A stretch of DNA of 64,000 nt, taken from the NCBI RefSeq assembly GCF_002803845.1, contig NZ_CP024985.1:7761501-7825500 (forward strand). The letters run 5' to 3'. This document shows, piece after piece, positions 51,876 through 59,675 of this stretch. The stretch is from Streptomyces lavendulae subsp. lavendulae (GTDB taxonomy: Bacteria > Actinomycetota > Actinomycetes > Streptomycetales > Streptomycetaceae). A program made the translations under genes and the position numbers. The notes beneath the pieces are model-generated. The model was not told the DNA's origin, did not search any database, and saw only the letters and a list, made by a program, of their open reading frames with translations. Position 1 is the stretch's first letter; each line of letters starts with the position of its first letter.

Positions 51876-52562
51876 TCACCGGGCCGACACGGGGGCACCT
51901 TCCGAAAGCCTCGACAGCCGTAGCGCGCGGTGCATCGCCGGCAGGTCGCGGCCACCGCAGCCGCAGTCGGCGGTGAGGGCCTCCAGCATCGGCGCCGTGA
52001 GCCGGTACCTCACCGCGGCGTCCAGCAGGTCGGCGGCGACGGGCCGGTCCGCCGACGGCAGGGCGCGGTCGCAGACACAGTCCTCGCCGGCCCCGTCGAG
52101 CAGGCCCAGTACCTCCTCGCGCACCGCGAAGCGGCTCATGCCGCAGTCCAGGCCGTCGTCGCTCAGGCTCTGCGGGTAGGGGGCGCGGGCCCAGGCGCCG
52201 TTCTCGTACCAGTAGACGCAGCCCAGCTCCCAGCCCCGGAGCAGGCCGCGCAGGGTCTCGTACGGCAGCCAGTCCGGCCCGCCCGCGAGCATGTCGACGG
52301 CCGGCTCGTGCCACTTGACGGCGCTCGACTCGTCCTCGCCGTACAGCGCGTACCGTCCGCCGCCGAGGGGGGCCAGGGTCCAGCGGGTGCAACCGCCGTC
52401 GTCGAGGTGGAGGCCGGCCGCGTCGACCCAGTGGCCGGTGCGGTGGACGCCGAGGCCCTCGGCTTCGGTGTTCGCCTCCAGCACGGCGACCAGGGCCCAG
52501 TGCGCCCACAGCAACTCGGCGGGAGGAAGGTCCCCGGGCAGGCCCGGCCGGTGGATGGTCAT
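51876..52562 (-). CDS. Hypothetical protein
   Basis: 228 residues from ATG at 52562, AGGGGACC upstream. I do not recognise the family. It is acidic and Trp/Leu-rich with repeated WxxxP patterns (ELLWAHWALVAVLEANTEAEGLG, WYENGAWARAPYPQSLSDDGLDCGMSRF). The C-terminal third has Cys clusters (DCVCDRA and DCGCGGRDLPA) that may bind a metal. No signal peptide or membrane segment. It is 83 nt upstream of nat on the same strand. Confidence 0.65.
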   Translation of the reverse strand: MTIHRPGLPGDLPPAELLWAHWALVAVLEANTEAEGLGVHRTGHWVDAAGLHLDDGGCTRWTLAPLGGGRYALYGEDESSAVKWHEPAVDMLAGGPDWLPYETLRGLLRGWELGCVYWYENGAWARAPYPQSLSDDGLDCGMSRFAVREEVLGLLDGAGEDCVCDRALPSADRPVAADLLDAAVRYRLTAPMLEALTADCGCGGRDLPAMHRALRLSRLSEGAPVSAR

Positions 52563-52623
52563 CGCATGGTCCCCTGGTGGTGACGGCTGTTCACCGCCGG
52601 AGCATACGGCCTCCTCCGCCCGG

Positions 52624-52806
52624 TCAGGCGGGCTGCCACAGCTCGATCCGGTTGCCCTCGGGGTCGGCGGACCCGGCCGAACCGCCCGACACCCCACAGG
52701 CCGTTCTCGTCGGCGTCCAGCCCCAGGCAGTCGCGGTACCAGGCGCCGAGAGCCACCGGGTCGGCGGCGCGCATGAAGTGGCCGCCGATTCCAGGCACAC
52801 GTTCCA
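52624..52806 (-). pseudogene. Decayed VOC/glyoxalase-family gene
   Basis: Reading from the ATG at 52806, the first 33 residues (IGGHFMRAADPVALGAWYRDCLGLDADENGLW) match the start of a VOC protein. The typical 55-60 residues that follow are missing. The sequence then joins the family end, but in a different frame: DPEGNRIELWQPA appears only after a shift, ending at 52624. An internal deletion plus a frameshift therefore inactivates it. Confidence 0.8.
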
Positions 52807-52870
52807 TGCCGTCATCCTGCCAGTCCCGCGGCCGGGTGCACCGGCACCACACCACCGGGTGCGGGTACAC

Positions 52871-52913
52871 CCGTGCCGCCCGGGCCGGAAGGGGGACGGC
52901 ACGGGCGGCACGG
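52871..52913 (-). terminator. Terminator of the serine hydrolase gene
   Basis: Perfect 12-bp arms (52871-52882 with 52902-52913) around a 19-nt loop, starting 21 nt beyond the stop of the minus-strand gene. Confidence 0.7.
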
Positions 52914-52933
52914 TGGTACGGGGCGCTCGCGGA

Positions 52934-54211
52934 TCAGCGGGCGTGGCGCTCCGGCAGGTCCACCTCGGCCGGGGCCGGGGCCGGGGTGGTGGCCGGGGAG
53001 GTGGCCGCGAAGCCGCGCGCGTTCGCCTTCACCGGCTTCTTGCCGCAGAAGGCCGCTTCGAGGGTGCCGCCGAGGGCGGTGTTCGCGGAACCCCGGTTCG
53101 AGGTGTTCGCCATCGCGGCCAGGCTGCGCTTGCCGTCACGGGTGGAGAAGGCGTACGTGTAGAAGCCCTGCACGGTGCCCGTGTGGCCGTAGACCGAGGT
53201 GCCGCACGACAGGTCGTACCGGCGCAGGCCCAGCCCGTAGAAACGCGTGTTGGTCGCGTCGGTCGGGGTCATGGTGAGCATCTGGTCCAGCAGCTGCGGC
53301 GGGAGCAGCCTGCCCGTCACCAGGGCCGAGGTGAAGGTGTTGAGGTCGGCCGCGCTGGAGATCATCGCCCCGGCGGACTGGGCCCAGGACACCGTCTGCT
53401 CGGTGGAGTCGACCAGCGGCGCGCCGGCCTCGTCCGGGTGCAGGTAGCCGTTGGCGTGCAGGCCCTTGATCTTCGTGTCCGGGTGCACGTAGGAGGTGTT
53501 GCGGAGCTTCAGGGGCTTGATGATGCGGCGGTCGTACTCCTTGACGACCGGGTTCCCGGTGGCCTTCTCGATGAGCATGCCGACGACGACGAAATTGGTG
53601 TTCGAGTAGCTGTACGCGGCGCCCGGCTCCCCCGTGCGGGGCTCGTTCAGCGAGAGCTGCACCAGCTCCTGGTAGCCGAACACCTTGTTGCGCACGGCCT
53701 CGAAGCCGGGCACGGTGTTGTTGAACATGGCGTTGGTGTAGTCGGACAGCCCGCTGCGGTGGGTCATCAGGTGACGGACCGTGATCCGGTCGTCCGGCAG
53801 CAGCCCCGGCAGGTAGTGGTTGACCGGCTGGTCCAGCTCGATCTTCTTCTCCGCCACCAGCTGCAGCAGGACGACGGACGAGAAGGTCTTGGTGACGCTG
53901 CCGATCCGGAAGCGGGCGTCGGTGTCCATGGCCGCGCCGCTGACCTTGTCGCGGACGCCCGCGGTTTTGGTCTGGACCCCGTCGACACCACTGATCCGGG
54001 CCATCGCCCCCGGCGCCCCCGCGGCCAGGGTGTTCTGCAACGCGGCCTGCAGGGCCTCCAGATCGGGCGCCGGCAGGCCGGACCCGGCGTTCTGCGCCGC
54101 CTCGGCGGAAACGGCCGGAGCGGCCTGGGCGGCGGTGGCCGGCGCCACACCGGCCACGACGGCCAGGAGGGCGGCGCTGACGGCCAGACGTCGGTTCATG
54201 GGGAGGTGCAC
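52934..54211 (-). CDS. Secreted serine hydrolase (beta-lactamase/D-Ala-D-Ala carboxypeptidase family)
   Basis: 425 residues from a GTG with GAGG 6 nt upstream. Signal peptide MNRRLAVSAALLAVVAGVAPATAAQAA. Active-site elements are SxxK in RIGSVTKTFSS, YSN in AAYSYSNTNF, and HTG in VYGHTGTVQGF. LMTHRSGLSDY is characteristic of class C-like esterases and DD-peptidases. It acts outside the cell on D-Ala-D-Ala peptides or related esters. A Pro/Ala C-terminal tail (about 25 residues) follows. Cys at CGTS and FCGKK may pair. Confidence 0.9.
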   Translation of the reverse strand: MHLPMNRRLAVSAALLAVVAGVAPATAAQAAPAVSAEAAQNAGSGLPAPDLEALQAALQNTLAAGAPGAMARISGVDGVQTKTAGVRDKVSGAAMDTDARFRIGSVTKTFSSVVLLQLVAEKKIELDQPVNHYLPGLLPDDRITVRHLMTHRSGLSDYTNAMFNNTVPGFEAVRNKVFGYQELVQLSLNEPRTGEPGAAYSYSNTNFVVVGMLIEKATGNPVVKEYDRRIIKPLKLRNTSYVHPDTKIKGLHANGYLHPDEAGAPLVDSTEQTVSWAQSAGAMISSAADLNTFTSALVTGRLLPPQLLDQMLTMTPTDATNTRFYGLGLRRYDLSCGTSVYGHTGTVQGFYTYAFSTRDGKRSLAAMANTSNRGSANTALGGTLEAAFCGKKPVKANARGFAATSPATTPAPAPAEVDLPERHAR

Positions 54212-54814
54212 GTTGATCCTCGATCGGTCGGGTACTGGTCGGGGTACCCCACGGCCGTCGACTGGGCTGCTGGACAGCGCAGTTGACGGCCGGGTTGGTC
54301 AAGATCCTACGGAACGTCACCGGGGGTCCGGCACCGTCCCGCGCGGCACGGCGTCCTCGACGCCTCAGCCGGGGCCCGTCACGCCACGTCAAAGGGGCCT
54401 TCGGTGCGGCGATTTGGCGCGGGCTGCCCGAAAGGGCAGCGCCGGGGGCAAACTTCCCCGGACATGACGGCGGCGCGACGGGCCGGCGGGGCCGGAGCCC
54501 GAGGAGCCGCCGCGCCACCCGCGGGGGACGGGCGTACGGGATGCCGCGGCACCCCGGCCCGGTACCCGCGGCTCGGCGGGGGCCCCGGGGCGCCGGCGCC
54601 GGGCACGACGCTCCGCTCCGGCCCGCCCCGTCGCACGCGCCCGCTCCGCGCCGCCCGGAAACCCGCTCCGACCAGGGAGGACGTCGTACGCACCCGCTCC
54701 CCACCGGCCCGCCGCCTGCGCGGACCGCGGCGAGCGGAAATATGATGGGCAGGATCCCGCGCAGCGGAAGCGAAGGCGGAAGCAGAGGCACATGGACGTA
54801 CTCCGGAGCGGTCC
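54212..54814. other. 603-nt intergenic stretch between divergent genes
   Basis: No gene is supported except the 8-codon frame at 54792. On the minus side TTGACC lies about 85 nt ahead of the serine hydrolase start, with no clear -10. On the plus side TATGAT at 54741-54746 is an excellent -10 for the phosphatase gene. The middle is plain GC-rich DNA with long open frames that show no coding character. Confidence 0.5.
54741..54746 (+). promoter_or_regulatory. -10 box of the SpoIIE phosphatase gene
   Basis: TATGAT in a short AT-rich patch (GGAAATATGATGGG), about 70 nt before the GTG start. No good -35 box is seen, so an activator or an alternative sigma factor may be needed. Confidence 0.45.
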
Positions 54815-54818
54815 GTGA
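54792..54818 (+). CDS. Possible 8-residue leader peptide overlapping the phosphatase start
   Basis: ATG at 54792 opens a frame MDVLRSGP whose TGA overlaps the GTG start of the next gene (GTGA). AGAGG lies 3 nt upstream, closer than ideal. The phosphatase ribosome binding site (GGAG, 54805-54808) lies inside it, so translation of one would affect the other. It may be chance. Confidence 0.3.
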   Translation: MDVLRSGP

Positions 54819-55630
54819 CCCGGCGCCGCCCCCCTCGGCCGGACAGCGCCGACCTGCTGAGCATGCTGGGGCAGCTCACCGCCCAGGCGCGGGAGGGGGC
54901 CGAGCTGCACCAGGCCCGCGTGGAGCTGGCCGAGGCCCTCCAGCGCGAGCTGCTGCCCGCCACCCTGCCCGCCCTGCCCGGACTGCGCGCGGCGGCCCGG
55001 TACACGCCCGCCCGGCGCGGCCTGGAGATCGGCGGCGACTGGTACGACGGGTTCCTCGTGGGGGAGGACGCCGTCGCCTTCTCCATAGGCGACGTCCAGG
55101 GCCACGACGTCGCGGCCACCGCCTTCATGGGCCAGGTCAGGGTCGCCCTGCGCGCCCTGGCCTCCGTCATCGCCGACCCCGGAGAGGTCCTGGACCGGGT
55201 CAACGAGGTCCTGCTCGCGATGGACAGCGAACTCTTCGCGACCTGCACCCTGCTGCGCGTCGACCCGGCCACCGGCGAGATCGCGGGCGCCCGCGCGGGC
55301 CACGTACCGGCCGTCTGGGCCACCGCCGAGGGCCGGTACGGCATCGCCGAGGACGCCGGGGGCCCGCCGCTGGGCACGCTGCCCGGAGCGCGCTACGCGG
55401 TCACCCGGCGCACCCTGACGGGCGCGGGGTCCATCGTCCTGCTCACGGACGGGGTGGTGGAAGGGCCCGCGTTCCCGATCGAGGAGGGGCTGGCGCGCGT
55501 GCTGCGGCTGGTCAGGGACGCCGCGGGCGGCGACCCCGACGAGCTCGCCGCGCAGGTGCTGAAGGTGGCCGACTCCACCGGGCACGCCGACGACGCCGCC
55601 GTGCTGGCCATCGGCTACGACCTCGGCTGA
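54815..55630 (+). CDS. SpoIIE/PP2C-type serine phosphatase
   Basis: 271 residues, GTG 6 nt after GGAG. A coiled N-terminal helix (ADLLSMLGQLTAQAREGAELHQARVELAEALQRELLP) leads into the phosphatase: GLEIGGDWYDGF, FSIGDVQGHDVAATAFMGQVRVALRA, ATCTLLRVDPATGEI, GHVPAVW, VLLTDGVVE and DDAAVLAIGYD. All metal-binding Asp residues appear present. Such enzymes dephosphorylate anti-anti-sigma factors. It has no own sensor domain; the MASE1 membrane protein 90 nt downstream may supply the input. No anti-sigma factor gene is adjacent. Confidence 0.9.
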   Translation: MTRRRPPRPDSADLLSMLGQLTAQAREGAELHQARVELAEALQRELLPATLPALPGLRAAARYTPARRGLEIGGDWYDGFLVGEDAVAFSIGDVQGHDVAATAFMGQVRVALRALASVIADPGEVLDRVNEVLLAMDSELFATCTLLRVDPATGEIAGARAGHVPAVWATAEGRYGIAEDAGGPPLGTLPGARYAVTRRTLTGAGSIVLLTDGVVEGPAFPIEEGLARVLRLVRDAAGGDPDELAAQVLKVADSTGHADDAAVLAIGYDLG

Positions 55631-55720
55631 CCGGGCGCGGCGCCCGCCGCCGCGCGCCCGACTGCCCGGGCCCGCGTGTCACGCCGGGCCCGCGGGCCCG
55701 GACTGTTGTCTGATGCTGTG

Positions 55721-56671
55721 ATGCGCACCGTGGAATGGCGGGGTCCGGCCCTGGCGCTGTCGCGGATCCTCGCCGTCGCCGCGGTCTACTACGCGTCCGC
55801 CCGGCTCGGCCTGCTCTGCCAGGTGGTCGTCGAGGGTTCGGTCGTCACGCCGCTGTGGCCGCCCACCGGCATCGCCCTCGCCGCCCTCCTGTGGTTCGGC
55901 CCGCGGATCTGGCCGGGGATCGCGGTGGGCACGTACCTGACGATCGAGAACCTCAGCTCCTTCAGTGCGGCCGACGTCGGGATCGTCGCGGGCAACGTCC
56001 TCGCCCCGCTGTGCGCCTACGCGCTGCTGCGCCTGGTGGGCTTCCGCCCCGAGCTGGACCGGCTGCGGGACGGGACCGCCCTGGTCTTCCTGGGCGGTCT
56101 CCTCCCCATGCTGATCAGTGCCGGTACCGGCTGCGGGACGCTGCTGCTCACCGGGAACCTGCCGGCGTCGAACTTCTGGGCCGTCTGGTCCGCCTGGTGG
56201 ACCGGGGACACGATGGGGGTGCTGCTGGTGACCCCCCTGCTGCTGGCCCTGCGCCGGCCCCGGCTGCCGCGGGACCCGTACCGGATGCTGGAGGCCGTGG
56301 CCCTGGCGGTCGCCACCGCAGCGGGCACGATCCTGGTCACGAGGAGCACCCTGTCCCTGCTCTTCCTCGTCTTCCCGCTGCTGATCTGGGCGGCCGTACG
56401 CTTCCAGCTCGCCGGGAGCGCGCCGTGCGCCCTGCTCGTGTCGGTCCTCGCGATCTCGGCGGCCACGAACCGCGTCGGCCCGTTCGCCGGGCACACCCTG
56501 CTGGAGATCATGGTCAACCTCCAGGCCCTCAACGGGGCGGCGGCCCTGACCGGGCTCCTGCTGGCCGCCCTGGTCACCGAGCAGAACAACGTCCGGATGA
56601 AGATCGAGGAGGTGTGCGAGGACCTGGCGGAGGTGGTGGCCCACCTCACGCCCCGCAAACCCGCGGACTAG
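55721..56671 (+). CDS. MASE1-domain membrane protein without output domain
   Basis: 316 residues from the ATG at 55721; no ribosome binding site, but TCTGAT lies 6 nt upstream, so it may be leaderless. Eight or more membrane helices carry the MASE1 pattern: GLLCQVVVEGSVVTPLWPPTGIALAALLWFG, LTIENL, and NFWAVWSAWWTGDTMGVLLVTPLLLAL. MASE1 usually feeds a kinase or GGDEF domain, but here the chain stops after a 30-residue helix (NVRMKIEEVCEDLAEVVAHL). It follows the SpoIIE phosphatase gene, suggesting a two-protein sensor. Confidence 0.85.
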   Translation: MRTVEWRGPALALSRILAVAAVYYASARLGLLCQVVVEGSVVTPLWPPTGIALAALLWFGPRIWPGIAVGTYLTIENLSSFSAADVGIVAGNVLAPLCAYALLRLVGFRPELDRLRDGTALVFLGGLLPMLISAGTGCGTLLLTGNLPASNFWAVWSAWWTGDTMGVLLVTPLLLALRRPRLPRDPYRMLEAVALAVATAAGTILVTRSTLSLLFLVFPLLIWAAVRFQLAGSAPCALLVSVLAISAATNRVGPFAGHTLLEIMVNLQALNGAAALTGLLLAALVTEQNNVRMKIEEVCEDLAEVVAHLTPRKPAD

Positions 56672-56685
56672 GGGCCGACGGCCCC

Positions 56686-56691
56686 TACCCT
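56686..56691 (+). promoter_or_regulatory. -10 box of a putative leaderless aldo/keto reductase message
   Basis: TACCCT ends exactly 6 nt before the GTG at 56698; no Shine-Dalgarno site is present. Confidence 0.42.
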
Positions 56692-56697
56692 GGGCCC

Positions 56698-57663
56698 GTG
56701 ACGATCACGAACGTGGCGGGTGCGGGGCAGGGCGGCCGGGTGCTGTACGGGTGCATGGGACTGGGCGGGAGCTGGGATCCCCTGCCGTACGCCCCCGGGG
56801 ACGTCGACGTCGCCGAGGCCGCCGTCCACGCGGCCCTGGACATCGGGATCACCGTCTTCGACCACGCCGACATCTACCGCCACGGCAAGGCGGAGGCGGT
56901 CTTCGGCGAGGTCCTCGCCCGGAACCCGGGCCTGCGCGAGCGGATCGTCCTGCAGACCAAGTGCGGCATCCGGCTCCCGGACGGGGACCGCCCCGGCCTC
57001 TACGACCTGCGCGGCGCGAGCATCGTCCGCCGGGTGGAGGAGAGCCTGACCCGGTTGCGGACCGACTCCGTCGACGTCCTGCTGCTGCACCGCCCCGACC
57101 CGCTGGCGGACCCGGACGACATCGCCTCCGCCCTGACGTCCCTCCACCGGCAGGGTCTCGTCCACGCCTTCGGGGTCTCCAACACGGGTGCCCCGCAGAT
57201 CGCCGCCCTCCAGGCCCGCCTCGACGTCCCGCTGGTCGCCAACCAGCTGGAGATGAGCCTGCACAGCCGCGCCTGGGTCGAGGCCGGGGTGCTGCTCAAC
57301 ACCCCCGAGGGGGCCGCGCACGGTTTCCCGTTCGGCACGCTGGAGCACTGCCGGGAGCACGGCATCCGGCTCCAGGCCTGGGGCGCCCTGGCGCGGGGGC
57401 GTTTCACCGGCGGCCAGCGGACCCCCGCCGAACACGCCACGGCCGAGCTCCTCGCCGACCTCGCCCGCCGCAAGGACACCACCCCGGAGTCGGTCCTGCT
57501 GTGGTGGCTGACGCGGCACCCCGCCGGCATCGCCCCGGTCATCGGTACCGCCCGCCCCGACCGCATCCGCGCGTGCCGCGACGCCGCCCTGCGCGCACCC
57601 GACCTCACGCACGAGGAGTGGTACGCCCTCTGGACCGCCGCACGGGGCGTTCCGCTGCCCTGA
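56698..57663 (+). CDS. Aldo/keto reductase
   Basis: 321 residues from GTG at 56698. TIM-barrel motifs: YGCMGLGG, ITVFDHADIYRHGKAEAVFGE (Asp and Tyr), IVLQTKCGI (Lys) and VLLLHRPDPLADP (His). The C-terminal NADPH part reads VIGTARPDRIRACRDA. It resembles the YdhF-like group. The physiological substrate is unknown. The upstream MASE1 stop is 26 nt away, but the -10 box suggests independent expression. Confidence 0.9.
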   Translation: MTITNVAGAGQGGRVLYGCMGLGGSWDPLPYAPGDVDVAEAAVHAALDIGITVFDHADIYRHGKAEAVFGEVLARNPGLRERIVLQTKCGIRLPDGDRPGLYDLRGASIVRRVEESLTRLRTDSVDVLLLHRPDPLADPDDIASALTSLHRQGLVHAFGVSNTGAPQIAALQARLDVPLVANQLEMSLHSRAWVEAGVLLNTPEGAAHGFPFGTLEHCREHGIRLQAWGALARGRFTGGQRTPAEHATAELLADLARRKDTTPESVLLWWLTRHPAGIAPVIGTARPDRIRACRDAALRAPDLTHEEWYALWTAARGVPLP

Positions 57664-57698
57664 GCTGCCCTGAGGCGGCAAGGCCGCCCCGCGGCGCG

Positions 57699-57956
57699 TC
57701 AGTGGCCGGTCAGGCCGCTGCCGATGCGCCGCCACGGGGAGCGGGTGGCCCCGAAGCCGCTCTCGTGCTCCCAGACGTGGGTGCACGCAGGGCACTGGAG
57801 GTGGAGCAGGCTCCCGGTGTTGGAGAGCAGGTAGCGCCAGTGCTCCGAGCAGCTCCGGCGCTCGCCGCACGGGTCGCATCCGCGGGCGTCGTCGCAGTTG
57901 GGGCAGGCCACCCAGGCGCGTCGCCCGATGTCGGCCTGCGGGTCAAGCGGCAGCAC
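57699..57956 (-). CDS. Small zinc-binding protein
   Basis: 85 residues, GTG start inside the end of the upstream gene (14-nt overlap). Cys pairs CPNC, CDPC, and CPAC with further Cys/His (RSCSEHWRYL and THVWEHE) suggest one or two zinc sites. No other domain. The overlap implies translational coupling with the 96-residue protein. Function not recognised. Confidence 0.7.
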   Translation of the reverse strand: MLPLDPQADIGRRAWVACPNCDDARGCDPCGERRSCSEHWRYLLSNTGSLLHLQCPACTHVWEHESGFGATRSPWRRIGSGLTGH

Positions 57957-58233
57957 GGCCGCCCCCGCGCGCGGGCAGCACTCCGGCCGCTACGAGCTCG
58001 TCGTACACGCGCTGCTGCTCCGCGTCGAGTCCGGAGTACAGCAGGTCGTACGCCGCCTCCTCGCCGCGCAGCACCTCGATGGGGTCCCAGTCGGGGCCGA
58101 GGGCGGCCATCACCTGGGCGCGCCGGGCCACCTCCTGGGAGGAGAGGTCGACGTCGAAGGGCACCAGGGCGGGGCCACCGGGCTCGGTGGGGCCGTGGGG
58201 GCCGGTGGGGGGCGTCGGGTCGTGGGGGGTCAT
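57943..58233 (-). CDS. Small hypothetical protein, leaderless
   Basis: 96 residues from ATG at 58233. It begins with a Pro/Gly-rich 25-residue stretch and has a helical core SSQEVARRAQVMAALGPDWDPIEVLRGEEAAYDLLYSGLDAEQQRVYDELVAAGVL, spread over residues 32-87. It resembles small actinobacterial DUF6400-like proteins; I give this with low certainty. It starts 6 nt after a -10 box, so it is probably leaderless. It is coupled to the zinc protein gene. Confidence 0.7.
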   Translation of the reverse strand: MTPHDPTPPTGPHGPTEPGGPALVPFDVDLSSQEVARRAQVMAALGPDWDPIEVLRGEEAAYDLLYSGLDAEQQRVYDELVAAGVLPARGGGRAAA

Positions 58234-58239
58234 ACCTCG

Positions 58240-58269
58240 AAGTTAGGTAACCCTTCTTTTCCCGGTCAA
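58240..58269 (-). promoter_or_regulatory. Promoter of the 96-residue protein gene
   Basis: On the minus strand, TTGACC (58269-58264) and TAACTT (58245-58240) are 18 nt apart. The latter ends 6 nt before the ATG at 58233, placing the expected transcript start at or next to the A of the start codon. Confidence 0.6.
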
Positions 58270-58362
58270 GGGAGGGTGGGCGGAGTCACAGCGGGCCGCG
58301 GGACCGAGGCGGATGCGGCAAGGGGCTTCCGGGTGCGCCCGTATCGGCGTAACTACTGTGGG

Positions 58363-58392
58363 GGATACATGTATCCGCGGAGCGACTCCGCG
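58363..58392 (+). promoter_or_regulatory. Operator and hairpin upstream of the P450 gene
   Basis: GGATACATGTATCC (58363-58376) is a perfect 14-bp palindrome, 4 nt after a possible -10 (TACTGT, 58354-58359). It abuts a perfect 7-bp hairpin with a CGA loop (58376-58392). Both precede the P450 start at 58418 by 25 nt or more. Confidence 0.55.
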
Positions 58393-58417
58393 ACGCATTC
58401 GATTCAGGGGGAATGGA

Positions 58418-59626
58418 ATGGCGACCCGGCCCGACATGATCGATCTGCTGGAACTCGATCCGGACTTCGTCCGTGACCCGTATCCGGTCTACGCACGGCT
58501 GCGGGCAAAGGGGCCCGTGCACCACGTCCTCACCCCGGACCGCCAGGACGTCTGGCTGGTCGTCGGGCACGAGGCCTGCCGCACGGCCTTCACCGATCCC
58601 CGGCTGAGCCGCGACTGGCGCCGCTCCGGCGACATCGGCCGGATCATCAACACAGGGCAGGACGACCCCGCGCTCGCCCACATGCTCATGACCGAACCGC
58701 CGGACCACACCCGGCTGCGCCGCCTGGTGGCGAGCGGGTTCACCCCCCGGCGCATCGAGGCCCTGGCCCCGCGGATCCAGGAGATCACCGACGGACTGCT
58801 GGACGCCATGGAGGCGCTCCCGGAGCGCCGGGCCGACCTGGTGGACGCCTTCGCCTTCCCGCTGCCCATGACCGTGATCTGCGAGCTGCTCGGCGTACCG
58901 GAACTGGACCGCGCGGCGTTCCGCGGCTGGTCCAACGAGATGGTCGCCCGCACCAGCCCGGAGGCCGAGGCCGCCGCCTACGCGGAGATGCCCGGGTACC
59001 TCGTCGAGCTCATCGGGGCCAAGCGCGCCGCGCCCGGCGACGACCTCCTCAGCGGGATGATCCACGCCGTCGACGAGGGCGGCGACCGCCTCTCGCCCGA
59101 GGAGCTCATCGGCATGTGCGTCCTGCTCCTCATCGCGGGGCACGAGACCACCGTCAACATGATCGGCGGCGGGATGCGCGCGCTGTTCGCCCACCCCGAC
59201 CAGCTCGCCGACCTGCGCGCCGACCCCGGCCTGGTGGAAGGGGCGATCGAGGAGATGCTCCGCTACGACGGGCCGGTGGAGACCTCCACCGACCGGCTCG
59301 CCCTGGAGGACGTCGAGATGGGCGGGGTGGTGATCCCGGCCGGCTCCGCCGTCCTGATCGTCATGGCCGACGCGGACCGGGACCCGGCGCGCTTCGCCGA
59401 CCCGGACCGTTTCGACATCCGCCGTGACGCCCGTGGCCACATCGCCTTCGGCCACGGCCTGCACCACTGCCTCGGGGCGCCGCTCGCCCGGCTGGAGGGC
59501 CGCATCGCGCTCCGCTCCCTGCTGGCCCGCTTCCCCGGTCTCACCTCCGACGCCGACGAGGCCGGGCTGGCCTGGGTGCCGGGCATGCTGATCAGGGGCG
59601 TACGGGAGCTGCCCGTCCGCTGGTGA
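58418..59626 (+). CDS. Cytochrome P450
   Basis: 402 residues from ATG. Typical class I bacterial P450: DYPVYARLRAKG-like start, I-helix LLIAGHETTVN, ExxR in IEEMLRYDGP, VMADADRDPARFADPDRFDIRRD, and the haem loop FGHGLHHCLGAPLAR with Cys near residue 351. No ferredoxin gene is adjacent. The palindrome just upstream suggests dedicated repression. Substrate unknown; the CYP105/107-like pattern is common in streptomycete secondary or xenobiotic metabolism. Confidence 0.95.
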   Translation: MATRPDMIDLLELDPDFVRDPYPVYARLRAKGPVHHVLTPDRQDVWLVVGHEACRTAFTDPRLSRDWRRSGDIGRIINTGQDDPALAHMLMTEPPDHTRLRRLVASGFTPRRIEALAPRIQEITDGLLDAMEALPERRADLVDAFAFPLPMTVICELLGVPELDRAAFRGWSNEMVARTSPEAEAAAYAEMPGYLVELIGAKRAAPGDDLLSGMIHAVDEGGDRLSPEELIGMCVLLLIAGHETTVNMIGGGMRALFAHPDQLADLRADPGLVEGAIEEMLRYDGPVETSTDRLALEDVEMGGVVIPAGSAVLIVMADADRDPARFADPDRFDIRRDARGHIAFGHGLHHCLGAPLARLEGRIALRSLLARFPGLTSDADEAGLAWVPGMLIRGVRELPVRW

Positions 59627-59675
59627 ACCGACGTCGGCAGCTGCCGCACCGGCGTCCCCTCCCCGTGGTCCTCCT

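Noticed and set aside
54283..54814. Open frames in the 603-nt gap before the SpoIIE phosphatase
   Set aside because: Both strands are open by composition only, without start signals or domain character.
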